Source of the DNA: Candidatus Sungbacteria bacterium RIFCSPHIGHO2_02_FULL_52_23
GTDB lineage: Bacteria; Patescibacteriota; Minisyncoccia; Sungbacterales; HO2-52-23
Assembly (NCBI GenBank): GCA_001820655.1
Contig: MHQM01000021.1
Coordinates: 1-11,570 of the forward strand
DNA length: 11,570 bases
Direction: 5' to 3'
Part shown: positions 1 through 5,831 of the stretch, one piece after another
Numbering within the stretch: position 1 is the stretch's first letter
Layout of the letters: each line of letters begins with the position of its first letter
The notes under the pieces: generated by a model
Told to the model about the DNA's origin: nothing
Databases searched by the model: none
What the model saw: the letters and a program-made list of their open reading frames with translations, nothing else
Made by a program: the position numbers and the translations under genes

Positions 1-1145
1 TGTCCTGCACTGATGCCGAGGGACGAGAGTGATGACACAAACTCCGGAAAATCGTCAATTGCCAAGATAATATTGCCTGCGCGATTCGCTTCGTTGAGGA
101 TCGCAAGAAGCAGAGCTTCGGTCTCGCCTTTGGTTTTGCCCGATCCCGTGACGGCGGAGGCCGAAAGCAGGATCACGCGCTTGTTTTCAAGTGCGGGGAA
201 CACAGCACCCCGCCCGATGCGCGCGGCAAGGCCCGCGAGGATCGTTTTTTTGCCGCTGCCGGGTTCGCCGACCAAGAGGGCGTTGGCCCCGGATTGTTTG
301 AGCAGCGACGCTTCAAGCAGTTCAAGCTCCTTTTTGCGCGCGGCCATCATGTCGTCCGCCTCTTGCATGCCGCCCCACTCTTGAGCGAACTGATTGAGGG
401 TAAATGTGCGGCCGTATGCCCAGCGCTTGCCGATGCCCTGATGTGCGCCAAGCGATTCGCGCGTCCACCAGCGCATGCGACGGTTTTCGGCATCAAGGGC
501 GCGTTCCACCCATGATGACGCCTGGCGGACATCGTGCGTGGTGAGCCCCGACGCCACGATGAGTTGACGGAGAGATTCCATGCGCAGAGACACAATCTCT
601 ATGATATCTCCGATCGTGATCTCTCCTTTATGCTGTGATGCGTACTCATCAAGGATTGCCGCGGCATCGTCTGCATCGGAAATATGTGTAAGAGCATCGC
701 GATAGGCATCGCGGGTAATGCCGAGCCGGAGAAGAATGATTTCGCCGGGCAGAGTACGGGGGAGCGCTCCTGCAATCTCGGAAAGCGCGCATGAATGTCG
801 CCCGCGGGATGCCGCGTCCCACAGGATAGACGCGTAATAATTAAAACGGCGGGCGGTATTCGGATCGCTGTCTTCTCCCGCGGTGCCGTATGTGCGGGAG
901 CGGACGTATGATTCAAGTCCGATCAGTGTCAGGCGCAGTGCGGCGAGTAGGAGTGCTACGCGCGTAAAAAACACCGCGTCCCACGCGGGAAAAAACGTGA
1001 AGGACAAAATGACCGCGCCAAAAGACGCCGCAATACCGAGTGTTGCACCATGCGCCAGGAACATACGGGTTTTTGGTGGGAATGCGCGGTTATACGCGCA
1101 TGCGCTGGCGAATCTGTTGCGGGCGAATGAAAAAGAAACGGTCAT
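1..1145 (-). CDS. Membrane-anchored Clp-type AAA+ ATPase (partial, C-terminus beyond left edge)
   Basis: The minus-strand frame is open from an ATG at 1145 to the left edge, giving 381 codons without a stop. Residues about 29-52 and 57-78 are hydrophobic and probably form two membrane segments. Residues about 105-265 resemble a diverged Clp N-terminal region, and an AAA+ module starts near 280. Its Walker A is GEPGSGKKT (residues 293-301) and a Walker B-like IILAIDDF follows. Family knowledge: ClpC/ClpB-type unfoldases have two AAA+ modules and feed proteases or refold proteins. The N-terminal membrane anchor is, from memory, typical of CPR homologues and would place the enzyme at the inner membrane. 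Oddities: the residue after the Walker A Lys is Lys instead of Thr/Ser, and Walker B ends DD instead of DE, so this first module may be catalytically weak. The start is 7 nt after the stop of the preceding gene, so the two are probably co-transcribed. The substrate is unknown. Confidence 0.8.
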   Translation of the reverse strand, partial: MTVSFSFARNRFASACAYNRAFPPKTRMFLAHGATLGIAASFGAVILSFTFFPAWDAVFFTRVALLLAALRLTLIGLESYVRSRTYGTAGEDSDPNTARRFNYYASILWDAASRGRHSCALSEIAGALPRTLPGEIILLRLGITRDAYRDALTHISDADDAAAILDEYASQHKGEITIGDIIEIVSLRMESLRQLIVASGLTTHDVRQASSWVERALDAENRRMRWWTRESLGAHQGIGKRWAYGRTFTLNQFAQEWGGMQEADDMMAARKKELELLEASLLKQSGANALLVGEPGSGKKTILAGLAARIGRGAVFPALENKRVILLSASAVTGSGKTKGETEALLLAILNEANRAGNIILAIDDFPEFVSSLSSLGISAG

Positions 1146-1152
1146 AAGTGTT

Positions 1153-1539
1153 CTAGGCGAATATGCCGGAGCCAAGGATCAGAAAGAGGACAATGATCGC
1201 GGGGAGCAGGAACCATGCCGTCCATACGATGACGAGTATCCCTGCGAGGATGACTTCGCACACAAGGCCTGCGACGATGACAATGGTGCGCAAAACAAGG
1301 CCTACGACGCGCGAGACGGTGTTGGCCGTAAGATTTTGAAATGATTCCTCAAGATTGTTGATGTTGAAATATGTCTGCCGGATGCGGGCGAACGGCGCAA
1401 AAAGCGTACGGGCAAGGTCGGGGATAGAGAAGAAGTGCCAGCAAGACCATAAAAGATTCCGCGCAATGCCCAGCAAGTCTTGCGGAGCTCGTCCGTAGTG
1501 CCAGATGACGTAATCGGTAAGAAACAATAAAGTCCCCAT
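1153..1539 (-). CDS. Small integral membrane protein upstream of Clp-like ATPase
   Basis: This 128-residue protein has an N-terminal amphipathic part containing HFFSIPDLARTLFAPFARI (residues about 35-53). Two strongly hydrophobic stretches follow (about 76-98 and 100-123), and the protein ends almost directly after the last one. I recall the FFSIP..LLxTLFAPF pattern from uncharacterised CPR proteins encoded next to membrane-bound Clp ATPases, but cannot name a family. The 7-nt gap to the ATPase start suggests one transcript and perhaps a shared membrane complex; that partnership is inference. The ATG at 1539 is chosen because a TATAAT box ends 8 nt before it and the ORF opens with a plausible N-terminus. 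No Shine-Dalgarno sequence is visible. Function unknown. Confidence 0.75.
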   Translation of the reverse strand: MGTLLFLTDYVIWHYGRAPQDLLGIARNLLWSCWHFFSIPDLARTLFAPFARIRQTYFNINNLEESFQNLTANTVSRVVGLVLRTIVIVAGLVCEVILAGILVIVWTAWFLLPAIIVLFLILGSGIFA

Positions 1540-1547
1540 ATATGGCG

Positions 1548-1576
1548 ATTATAGCGTGCGCCAAACCCGCCTGCAA
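1548..1576 (-). promoter_or_regulatory. Promoter for the small membrane protein / Clp operon, leaderless
   Basis: On the minus strand, TTGCAG (1571-1576) and a perfect TATAAT (1548-1553) are separated by 17 nt. Only 8 nt lie between the -10 box and the ATG at 1539, so transcription should start at or next to the start codon and the mRNA should be essentially leaderless. Confidence 0.6.
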
Positions 1577-1619
1577 TCACAGCGTGATCTTTCTATGAAG
1601 AAGGGTCCTCCCAACGGGT

Positions 1620-1659
1620 ACTTTCAACATTAAATACGATCGTATTTAATGTTGAAAGT
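1620..1659. repeat. Perfect 40-bp loopless palindrome (B)
   Basis: Positions 1620-1639 are the exact reverse complement of 1640-1659, with no spacer. The sequence is AT-rich with CGATCG at the centre. It lies between two divergent promoters, so it is not needed as a terminator, and no T-tract follows. Identical GGT triplets border it (1617-1619 and 1660-1662), as a short target duplication would. It could be an operator, a deletion derivative of the larger nested hairpins (whose outer stems are also 18-23 bp), or an independent insertion. It lacks the conserved loop boxes of hairpins A, C and D. Confidence 0.85.
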
Positions 1660-1713
1660 GGTGCCTGCTTGTGTGGTGTGGAAAAGACGGATACGCGCGG
1701 CGGCGCAGGAGTG

Positions 1714-1722
1714 TGGTACTAT
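1714..1722 (+). promoter_or_regulatory. Possible extended -10 promoter of pilB
   Basis: TGGTACTAT matches an extended -10 element (TG, one base, then TACTAT). I see no convincing -35. A start near 1729 would place hairpin A (1734-1897) almost exactly at the 5' end of a roughly 200-nt leader before pilB. The region 1660-1713 shows nothing else I can assign. Confidence 0.35.
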
Positions 1723-1733
1723 AAAAGGGATAT

Positions 1734-1897
1734 GAGACCATTACAAAACTCCCTCTCCTGCTGCGATTACGCATATGCGGTTCTGGCTTCGTCAGTCCTC
1801 CTCGGCGTACTTTCAGCCAAGTACGCCTTCGTCGTCCTTCCTCGCCATAACCGCATATGCGTAATCTCGCGACGAAGAAGAGTTTTGTAATGGTCTC
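1734..1897 (+). repeat. Nested hairpin element A (164 bp) before pilB
   Basis: Three perfect inverted stems share one axis at 1815.5: 1734-1751 with 1880-1897 (18 bp), 1765-1782 with 1849-1866 (18 bp), and 1804-1812 with 1819-1827 (9 bp, 6-nt loop). They are separated by symmetric non-complementary blocks of 13/13 and 21/21 nt. The outer block carries CTGCTGCGA (1758-1766) on the left and CTCGCGACGAA (1866-1876) on the right. These are the boxes shared with hairpins C and D. The inner blocks are near-identical direct repeats beginning TTCGTC (1788-1803 and 1828-1843). TAT flanks both ends (1731-1733 and 1898-1900). The right arm overlaps an in-frame upstream ATG of pilB at 1857. It may be a mobile palindromic element, a structured mRNA leader, or both. 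Confidence 0.85.
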
Positions 1898-1928
1898 TAT
1901 ATGTGGATCTCGCCGTTATTCCTTTTTC

Positions 1929-3689
1929 ATGCGCATTGACACGGCAAAATTAAAAGCATTTCTGCTGGACGCGGGGATCGTCAAGCCCGCGGCTCTCAAA
2001 AAAGCCGAACAGGAGTCGGAAAAAACCGGCGTATCGCTCCGCGATGCTCTGCTCAATGCGGGACAAGTAAAAGAAGAAGATGTCCGCAGGCTTGAGGCGT
2101 ACATTCTCGGCATTCCCTTTGTGGATCTTGCCCATGAGTCCATACCGCATGAAGTTTTGGAAATGATCCCCGAGCCGATCGCGCGGACTCACAACATCAT
2201 CGCGTATCGGAGGACCGGGAAAAATCTTGAAGTCGCGATGCTTGATCCGGACGATCTGCAGACGATTGAGTTTATCCGCAAAAAAGAAGAGTTGCGAATC
2301 TTGCCGCGCCTCACGACGGCAGAAAGTATCCAGAACAGCCTTAGACAGTACGAGAAAACCTTGCAGGCGGAGTTTGGTGATCTTCTCAAATCCCGCGAAT
2401 CCGGAGAGGGCGCGCTGGTCGCAACCGCGGAGAAGGGCGAGGCTCCCGCAGACGCCGAGGAGCTAAAGAAACTCTCCGAAGATCTGCCGGTGGTGCGCAT
2501 CGCCGATTCGCTGATACGGCACGCGATCCTGCAAGGCGCATCAGACATCCATATAGAGCCTGCGGAAAAAGAAGTCGCCGTGCGGTATCGCATTGACGGC
2601 ATTCTGCATGACGCCATGACCCTGCCCCGCAGGATCGCGTTGGCGCTTGCCGCCCGCATCAAAGTCATGGCAAATCTTAAGCTTGACGAGCATCGCCTGC
2701 CGCAGGACGGCAGGTTTAAGATTGAGACGAGCGAATACCGTTTTTCATTCCGCGTATCCGTCCTGCCGGTGTTTGACGGCGAGAAGATCGTGATTCGGCT
2801 TCTACCCGAAACCGCCAAAGGGATGACGCTGGAAGAGCTCGGATTTTTGGGAGGCAATCTTGAGCGCGTGCATCGCGCGATCAGGAAGCCGACGGGTATC
2901 ATTCTTGCGACCGGCCCCACGGGCTCGGGCAAGACGACGACGCTCTATTCTATTTTGGAGATGCTCAATACGCCTGCCGTCAATATCTCCACCGTTGAGG
3001 ATCCGATTGAGTATAGGATTCCGCGCATCAATCAGACGCAGGTACATCCGGAAGTCGGCCTGACATTTGCCAACGGCCTGCGCGCGCTCCTGCGCCAGGA
3101 CCCCAATATCATCATGGTAGGCGAGATACGCGACAATGAGACCGCGTCGCTTGCGATCAATGCGGCGCTCACGGGACACCTCGTACTCTCCACTCTGCAT
3201 ACCAATTCCGCCGCAGGCGCTCTGCCGCGGCTTCTTGATATGAAAGTAGAGCCGTTTCTGATCGCGTCCACCGTGACCGCGATTCTTTCCCAGCGTCTCG
3301 TACGCAAACTCTGCGAAGAGCACGAGACATACCGTCTGTCGCCCGCCGAGCGCGCGCGCTTGGGGGAGGGGGCTGATCTTGAGCGCATTGCGGATATTTT
3401 GCACAGGGAGAAGGCGATACCCGCGGGTACGGGTTTGGGAGAGATAGAATGGGGACGCCCCAAAAAATCCGAACAGTGCCCCGACGGATACAAGGGACGG
3501 ATCGGGATTCACGAAGTGCTTGAGATGTCCAGCGCCATCCGCCAGCTTATTATGAAAAATGCGACATCCGAGGAGATTGAGCTCGAGGCGCGCCGCGAGG
3601 GGATGCTTTCCATCCGCGATGAAGGACTCATCCGTGCGGCCCGGCGCACCACATCCCTTGAAGAAGTGTTCCGCGTGACAAGCGAATGA
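1929..3689 (+). CDS. pilB: Type IV pilus assembly ATPase PilB (GspE/PilB family), copy 1
   Basis: This 586-residue hexameric ATPase would sit at the cytoplasmic face of the pilus machine and drive pilin polymerisation. The N-terminal part (about 1-140) is the GspE/MshE N-terminal type (LLDAGIV..., ALLNAGQV, LGIPFVDL). The C-terminal half is the ATPase: SDIHIEP and RIDGILH, Walker A GPTGSGKTTT (329-338), Asp box TVEDPIEY (from 355), Walker B IIMVGEIRD (394-402) and His box TGHLVLSTLHTN (415-426). The usual four-cysteine zinc motif is reduced to two cysteines (RKLC and EQCPDGYKGRIGIHEV). The frame opens at 1857, but I prefer ATG 1929: the extra 24 codons lie largely inside hairpin A and look unlike a PilB N-terminus. 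The gene is separated from the other pilus genes by the accessory region and comF. Confidence 0.93.
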   Translation: MRIDTAKLKAFLLDAGIVKPAALKKAEQESEKTGVSLRDALLNAGQVKEEDVRRLEAYILGIPFVDLAHESIPHEVLEMIPEPIARTHNIIAYRRTGKNLEVAMLDPDDLQTIEFIRKKEELRILPRLTTAESIQNSLRQYEKTLQAEFGDLLKSRESGEGALVATAEKGEAPADAEELKKLSEDLPVVRIADSLIRHAILQGASDIHIEPAEKEVAVRYRIDGILHDAMTLPRRIALALAARIKVMANLKLDEHRLPQDGRFKIETSEYRFSFRVSVLPVFDGEKIVIRLLPETAKGMTLEELGFLGGNLERVHRAIRKPTGIILATGPTGSGKTTTLYSILEMLNTPAVNISTVEDPIEYRIPRINQTQVHPEVGLTFANGLRALLRQDPNIIMVGEIRDNETASLAINAALTGHLVLSTLHTNSAAGALPRLLDMKVEPFLIASTVTAILSQRLVRKLCEEHETYRLSPAERARLGEGADLERIADILHREKAIPAGTGLGEIEWGRPKKSEQCPDGYKGRIGIHEVLEMSSAIRQLIMKNATSEEIELEARREGMLSIRDEGLIRAARRTTSLEEVFRVTSE

Positions 3690-3742
3690 TCTATAAAATT
3701 GAGTCATACACATCAAACTAACTTAAGACGTAAGAGCTCTTT

Positions 3743-3785
3743 AGTTTATATAGTTTAGTCTATATTGCACTAAACTATATAAACT
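3743..3785. repeat. 17-bp inverted repeat overlapping the AAA-gene promoter (E)
   Basis: Arms 3743-3759 and 3769-3785 are exact reverse complements around a 9-nt loop, all AT-rich. The right arm fills most of the spacer between the proposed -35 and -10 boxes of the downstream gene, so it may be an operator. That gene encodes a C-terminal winged-helix-like segment, so self-binding is possible but unproven. It could also act as a weak terminator for pilB, though it lacks a GC-rich stem and T-tract. No matching triplet flanks it. Confidence 0.7.
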
Positions 3786-3793
3786 GCCATAAT
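3765..3793 (+). promoter_or_regulatory. Promoter of the AAA ATPase gene, leaderless
   Basis: TTGCAC (3765-3770), a 17-nt spacer and CATAAT (3788-3793) precede the ATG at 3800 by 6 nt. The -35 match is modest (TTG) and the -10 is five of six. Transcription should begin at the start codon. The spacer is occupied by one arm of inverted repeat E. Confidence 0.5.
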
Positions 3794-3799
3794 TGGATT

Positions 3800-5029
3800 A
3801 TGGATGCAGCATTAAACCCCTTTGCTCCCGGTGCTGGTACGCAGCCTCCCGAACTAACCGGTCGTACCGACAATCTAGAACATGCCAGGGTTACGCTTGA
3901 GCGGATAAAAAATGGCAGATTTAGTCGCAGCTCCCTTCTTGTTGGGTTTCGTGGCGTCGGGAAAACCGTTTTGCTTAATCGTATAAAAAAGATGGCTGAA
4001 GGGATTGGTTATTACTCTGTATTCATCGAATCCCCAGAAGCTACTCCAGTTGCAAAGTTACTAGCGCCATACCTAAGACAAATTCTCCTACAGATAGATC
4101 TTGTTGAGGGAGCAAAGGAGAAAATGCGTAAGGCCTTAGGGGCACTTAGGGCATTCGCTTCAACTTTCAAGTTGGAAATAGGCGATATTGGTGTCGGCGT
4201 TACTGCGGCAAGCGGTACCGCAGATAGTGGGCATTTAGAGAAGGATTTAACAGACCTTTTAGTATCAATTGGCGAAGCGGCTCAGGAATCCTCAACTGCA
4301 GTCGCTATTTTTATTGATGAGCTACAATATGTTGAGCACAAAGAACTCGGTGCGCTAATTGCGGGTATTCATAGGATTGGCCAATTGAATCTGCCCTTTG
4401 TCCTTTTTGGCGCAGGCCTTCCACAACTTGCAGGGTTGACCGGAAAAGCGAAAACATATGCAGAACGTCTTTTTGAGTTTCAGGAGATAGGACCGTTAAA
4501 AGACACAGACGCGCGTGCTGCGATTAAGGGACCTATTGAGCGAACTGGTGCATCGATAGACGAGGACGCTCTCCTTAAATTGGTTAAATCTACAGAGGGG
4601 TATCCATACTTTTTACAAGAATGGGGATTGCATGCATGGAACCACGCTCAAACTTCTCGTATAACAATAAAGGATGTGCAGGAAGCTGAACGAGCCGCGA
4701 TAATTGTACTTGACCAAAGTTTTTTCCGAGTTCGATTTGACCGACTAACGAAAGGAGAGAAAGAATATCTAAGGGCTATGGCAGACCTTGGAAGTGGTCC
4801 ACATTACCGTTCTGGTGATATAGCGACTCGGTTGGGTCGTTCGGTAGACCGCGTGGCACCGACGAGAGCGAACGCTATAGCGAAAGGTATGATTTACTCC
4901 CCTTCCTATGGAGATAATGCCTTTACCGTTCCAAAATTTGATGAATATATGCGTAGAGTAATTCCCAACTTTTCCCCGAACATGTCCATGAACAAAAGTC
5001 GTAGGCGCGGACGCAAAAAACATGGGTAG
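3800..5029 (+). CDS. AAA/ORC1-CDC6-like ATP-binding protein with C-terminal winged helix, accessory gene
   Basis: This 409-residue protein opens NPFAPGAGTQPPELTGR, the hallmark start of a widespread family of solitary AAA_16/ORC-like ATPases. Walker A is GFRGVGKT (49-56) and Walker B is IFIDE (170-174). A sensor-1-like FGAGLP lies near 200. After the AAA lid, residues about 315-395 look like a winged helix (LTKGEKEYL..., YRSGDIATRLG..., IAKGMIYSPS). The tail is strongly basic (KSRRRGRKKHG). These features suggest DNA binding by an NTP switch, but the family's cellular role is not established as far as I know. The gene is visibly AT-richer than its neighbours and its codon choice differs, and it ends just before a detached comF tail. 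It is therefore probably horizontally acquired. Length and motifs look intact. Confidence 0.8.
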   Translation: MDAALNPFAPGAGTQPPELTGRTDNLEHARVTLERIKNGRFSRSSLLVGFRGVGKTVLLNRIKKMAEGIGYYSVFIESPEATPVAKLLAPYLRQILLQIDLVEGAKEKMRKALGALRAFASTFKLEIGDIGVGVTAASGTADSGHLEKDLTDLLVSIGEAAQESSTAVAIFIDELQYVEHKELGALIAGIHRIGQLNLPFVLFGAGLPQLAGLTGKAKTYAERLFEFQEIGPLKDTDARAAIKGPIERTGASIDEDALLKLVKSTEGYPYFLQEWGLHAWNHAQTSRITIKDVQEAERAAIIVLDQSFFRVRFDRLTKGEKEYLRAMADLGSGPHYRSGDIATRLGRSVDRVAPTRANAIAKGMIYSPSYGDNAFTVPKFDEYMRRVIPNFSPNMSMNKSRRRGRKKHG

Positions 5030-5052
5030 GCTTTGTATATAGCTCTCGCGAT

Positions 5053-5179
5053 TTATCGGGCGACGGTGATCGCCCAGATTTTGCCTGCACCCGCGTTTTT
5101 TAGTGCGCGGGCGGCCTCTTCCATCGTAGTCCCCGTGGTTTTCACGTCATCTATCAGGATGCATGTCCGATTGCGTATC
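5053..5179 (-). pseudogene. Detached 3' end of comF (duplicate)
   Basis: On the minus strand this encodes IRNRTCILIDDVKTTGTT...AITVAR followed by TAA, the last 41 or so residues of ComF including the phosphoribosyltransferase loop. Positions 5054-5179 match 5830-5955 within intact comF with only two mismatches (5143 and 5175). There is no start codon or N-terminal part, so it is a non-functional remnant. Similarity stops exactly at the stop codon on one side and 126 bp inward on the other. The two copies border the vapBC-like pair. The very low divergence implies a recent event or continuing gene conversion. Confidence 0.9.
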
Positions 5180-5203
5180 TTTGCTCAAAAGCACTACGTT
5201 CGG

Positions 5204-5231
5204 TTGACAAAAAACTCGGGGGCGCTATCGT
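5204..5231 (+). promoter_or_regulatory. Promoter of the vapBC-like pair, leaderless
   Basis: A consensus -35 TTGACA (5204-5209), a 16-nt spacer and TATCGT (5226-5231) lie 6 nt before the antitoxin ATG at 5238. The cassette thus carries its own promoter just inside the comF remnant and should be expressed wherever it lands. TGGAG at 5231-5235 is too close to the start codon for an ordinary ribosome site. Confidence 0.6.
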
Positions 5232-5237
5232 GGAGAT

Positions 5238-5420
5238 ATGGTTGAGAGAACGAAAATAAGGAAAGCAACTTTGCGGTATCAGTCACCTCTTGGGGCACAA
5301 GAGCGGCTTTCTTTGTTGCAGAGCGTGCGCGGGATGTGGAAGAATCGTAAGCCCGACCCCATTCGAGAGTTGGCAAAAATAAGAAAAGAATGGAACGCGC
5401 CGTTGTCTTCCTCACGTTGA
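5238..5420 (+). CDS. VapB-like antitoxin (small, upstream of PIN toxin)
   Basis: This 60-residue protein would be the antitoxin partner of the PIN protein that starts 4 nt after its stop. The N-terminal part (MVERTKIRKATLRYQ) could be a short DNA-binding segment. The C-terminal part contains GMWKNRKPDPIRELAKIRKEW (from about residue 32). This matches the GxWK...IRKEW pattern seen in C-terminal tails of VapB-type antitoxins, which wrap around and block the PIN active site. ATG 5238 is chosen because a good promoter ends 6 nt upstream. Known VapB proteins repress their own operon; here that is only an expectation. Size, order and spacing support the pairing more than the sequence does. Confidence 0.75.
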   Translation: MVERTKIRKATLRYQSPLGAQERLSLLQSVRGMWKNRKPDPIRELAKIRKEWNAPLSSSR

Positions 5421-5424
5421 TTTT

Positions 5425-5796
5425 GTGCATACCCTTGACACCAATAGCGTCATCTATTATCTGAAAGGATTGCCGGCAGTTGCGATCTCAATTGAAGCAA
5501 TCTACGCGCAGGGCGGCGCAATATACATCTCTGCGATTACCGAGGCGGAACTTTTCAGTTTTTCCGGTTTGACGGAGGAAGAATCTGCGCGGATTGACGC
5601 TTTCCTCAAAACCGTTTTCATTGTTCCTATCGATTCACGCATTGCGCGTCTCATGGGCATGATACGGAGAGTATATCACTTAAAGACTCCGGACAGCGCC
5701 ATCGCGGCAACCACGCTTTTTACAGGGAGTACATTGCTCACGCGCAATATCCGCGATTTCAAACGAGTGAATGAAATTCGCGTTCAAAAAATCTAG
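5425..5796 (+). CDS. vapC: VapC-like PIN-domain ribonuclease toxin
   Basis: This 123-residue single-domain PIN protein is the length expected for VapC toxins, which cleave specific RNAs (often tRNA or rRNA) using Mg2+ held by acidic residues. Visible motifs are LDTNSVIYYLKG with D5, ISAITEAEL with E42, KTPDSAIAATTL with D90, and LLTRNIRDF with D111, so the acidic site looks complete. The start is GTG at 5425, placed by the LDTN motif that normally opens VapC; an upstream TTG is possible. It follows the antitoxin by 4 nt. Its stop codon lies in the stem of a hairpin shared with the stop of convergent comF. The substrate cannot be read from sequence. Confidence 0.88.
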   Translation: MHTLDTNSVIYYLKGLPAVAISIEAIYAQGGAIYISAITEAELFSFSGLTEEESARIDAFLKTVFIVPIDSRIARLMGMIRRVYHLKTPDSAIAATTLFTGSTLLTRNIRDFKRVNEIRVQKI

Positions 5797-5831
5797 AACA
5801 TGTCCGGAAATCCCACTCCGGACATGTTCTA
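5794..5831. terminator. Bidirectional terminator-like hairpin between vapC and comF
   Basis: A perfect 15-bp stem (5794-5808 with 5817-5831, containing ACATGTCCGGA) surrounds an 8-nt loop. The genes on both sides converge here. The vapC stop (5794-5796) and comF stop (5829-5831) form the two ends of the stem, so one hairpin serves both transcripts. No T-tract follows on either side, so it may act by pausing or by protecting 3' ends. Confidence 0.7.

Noticed and set aside
13..1344. Plus-strand ORFs at 13-384 and 883-1344
   Set aside because: They lie opposite the Clp-like and membrane-protein frames. Their composition (Ser/Arg- or Asp-rich, no motifs) fits reverse reading of those genes.
1669..1890. 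Plus-strand ORF of 73 codons before pilB
   Set aside because: Most of it lies in hairpin element A and it has no recognisable protein features. The palindrome explains the open frame.
2189..3716. Long minus-strand ORFs opposite pilB (2189-2932 and 2802-3716)
   Set aside because: They mirror the codon periodicity of a clearly real pilB, show no recognisable domains and have no start signals. They are antisense shadows.
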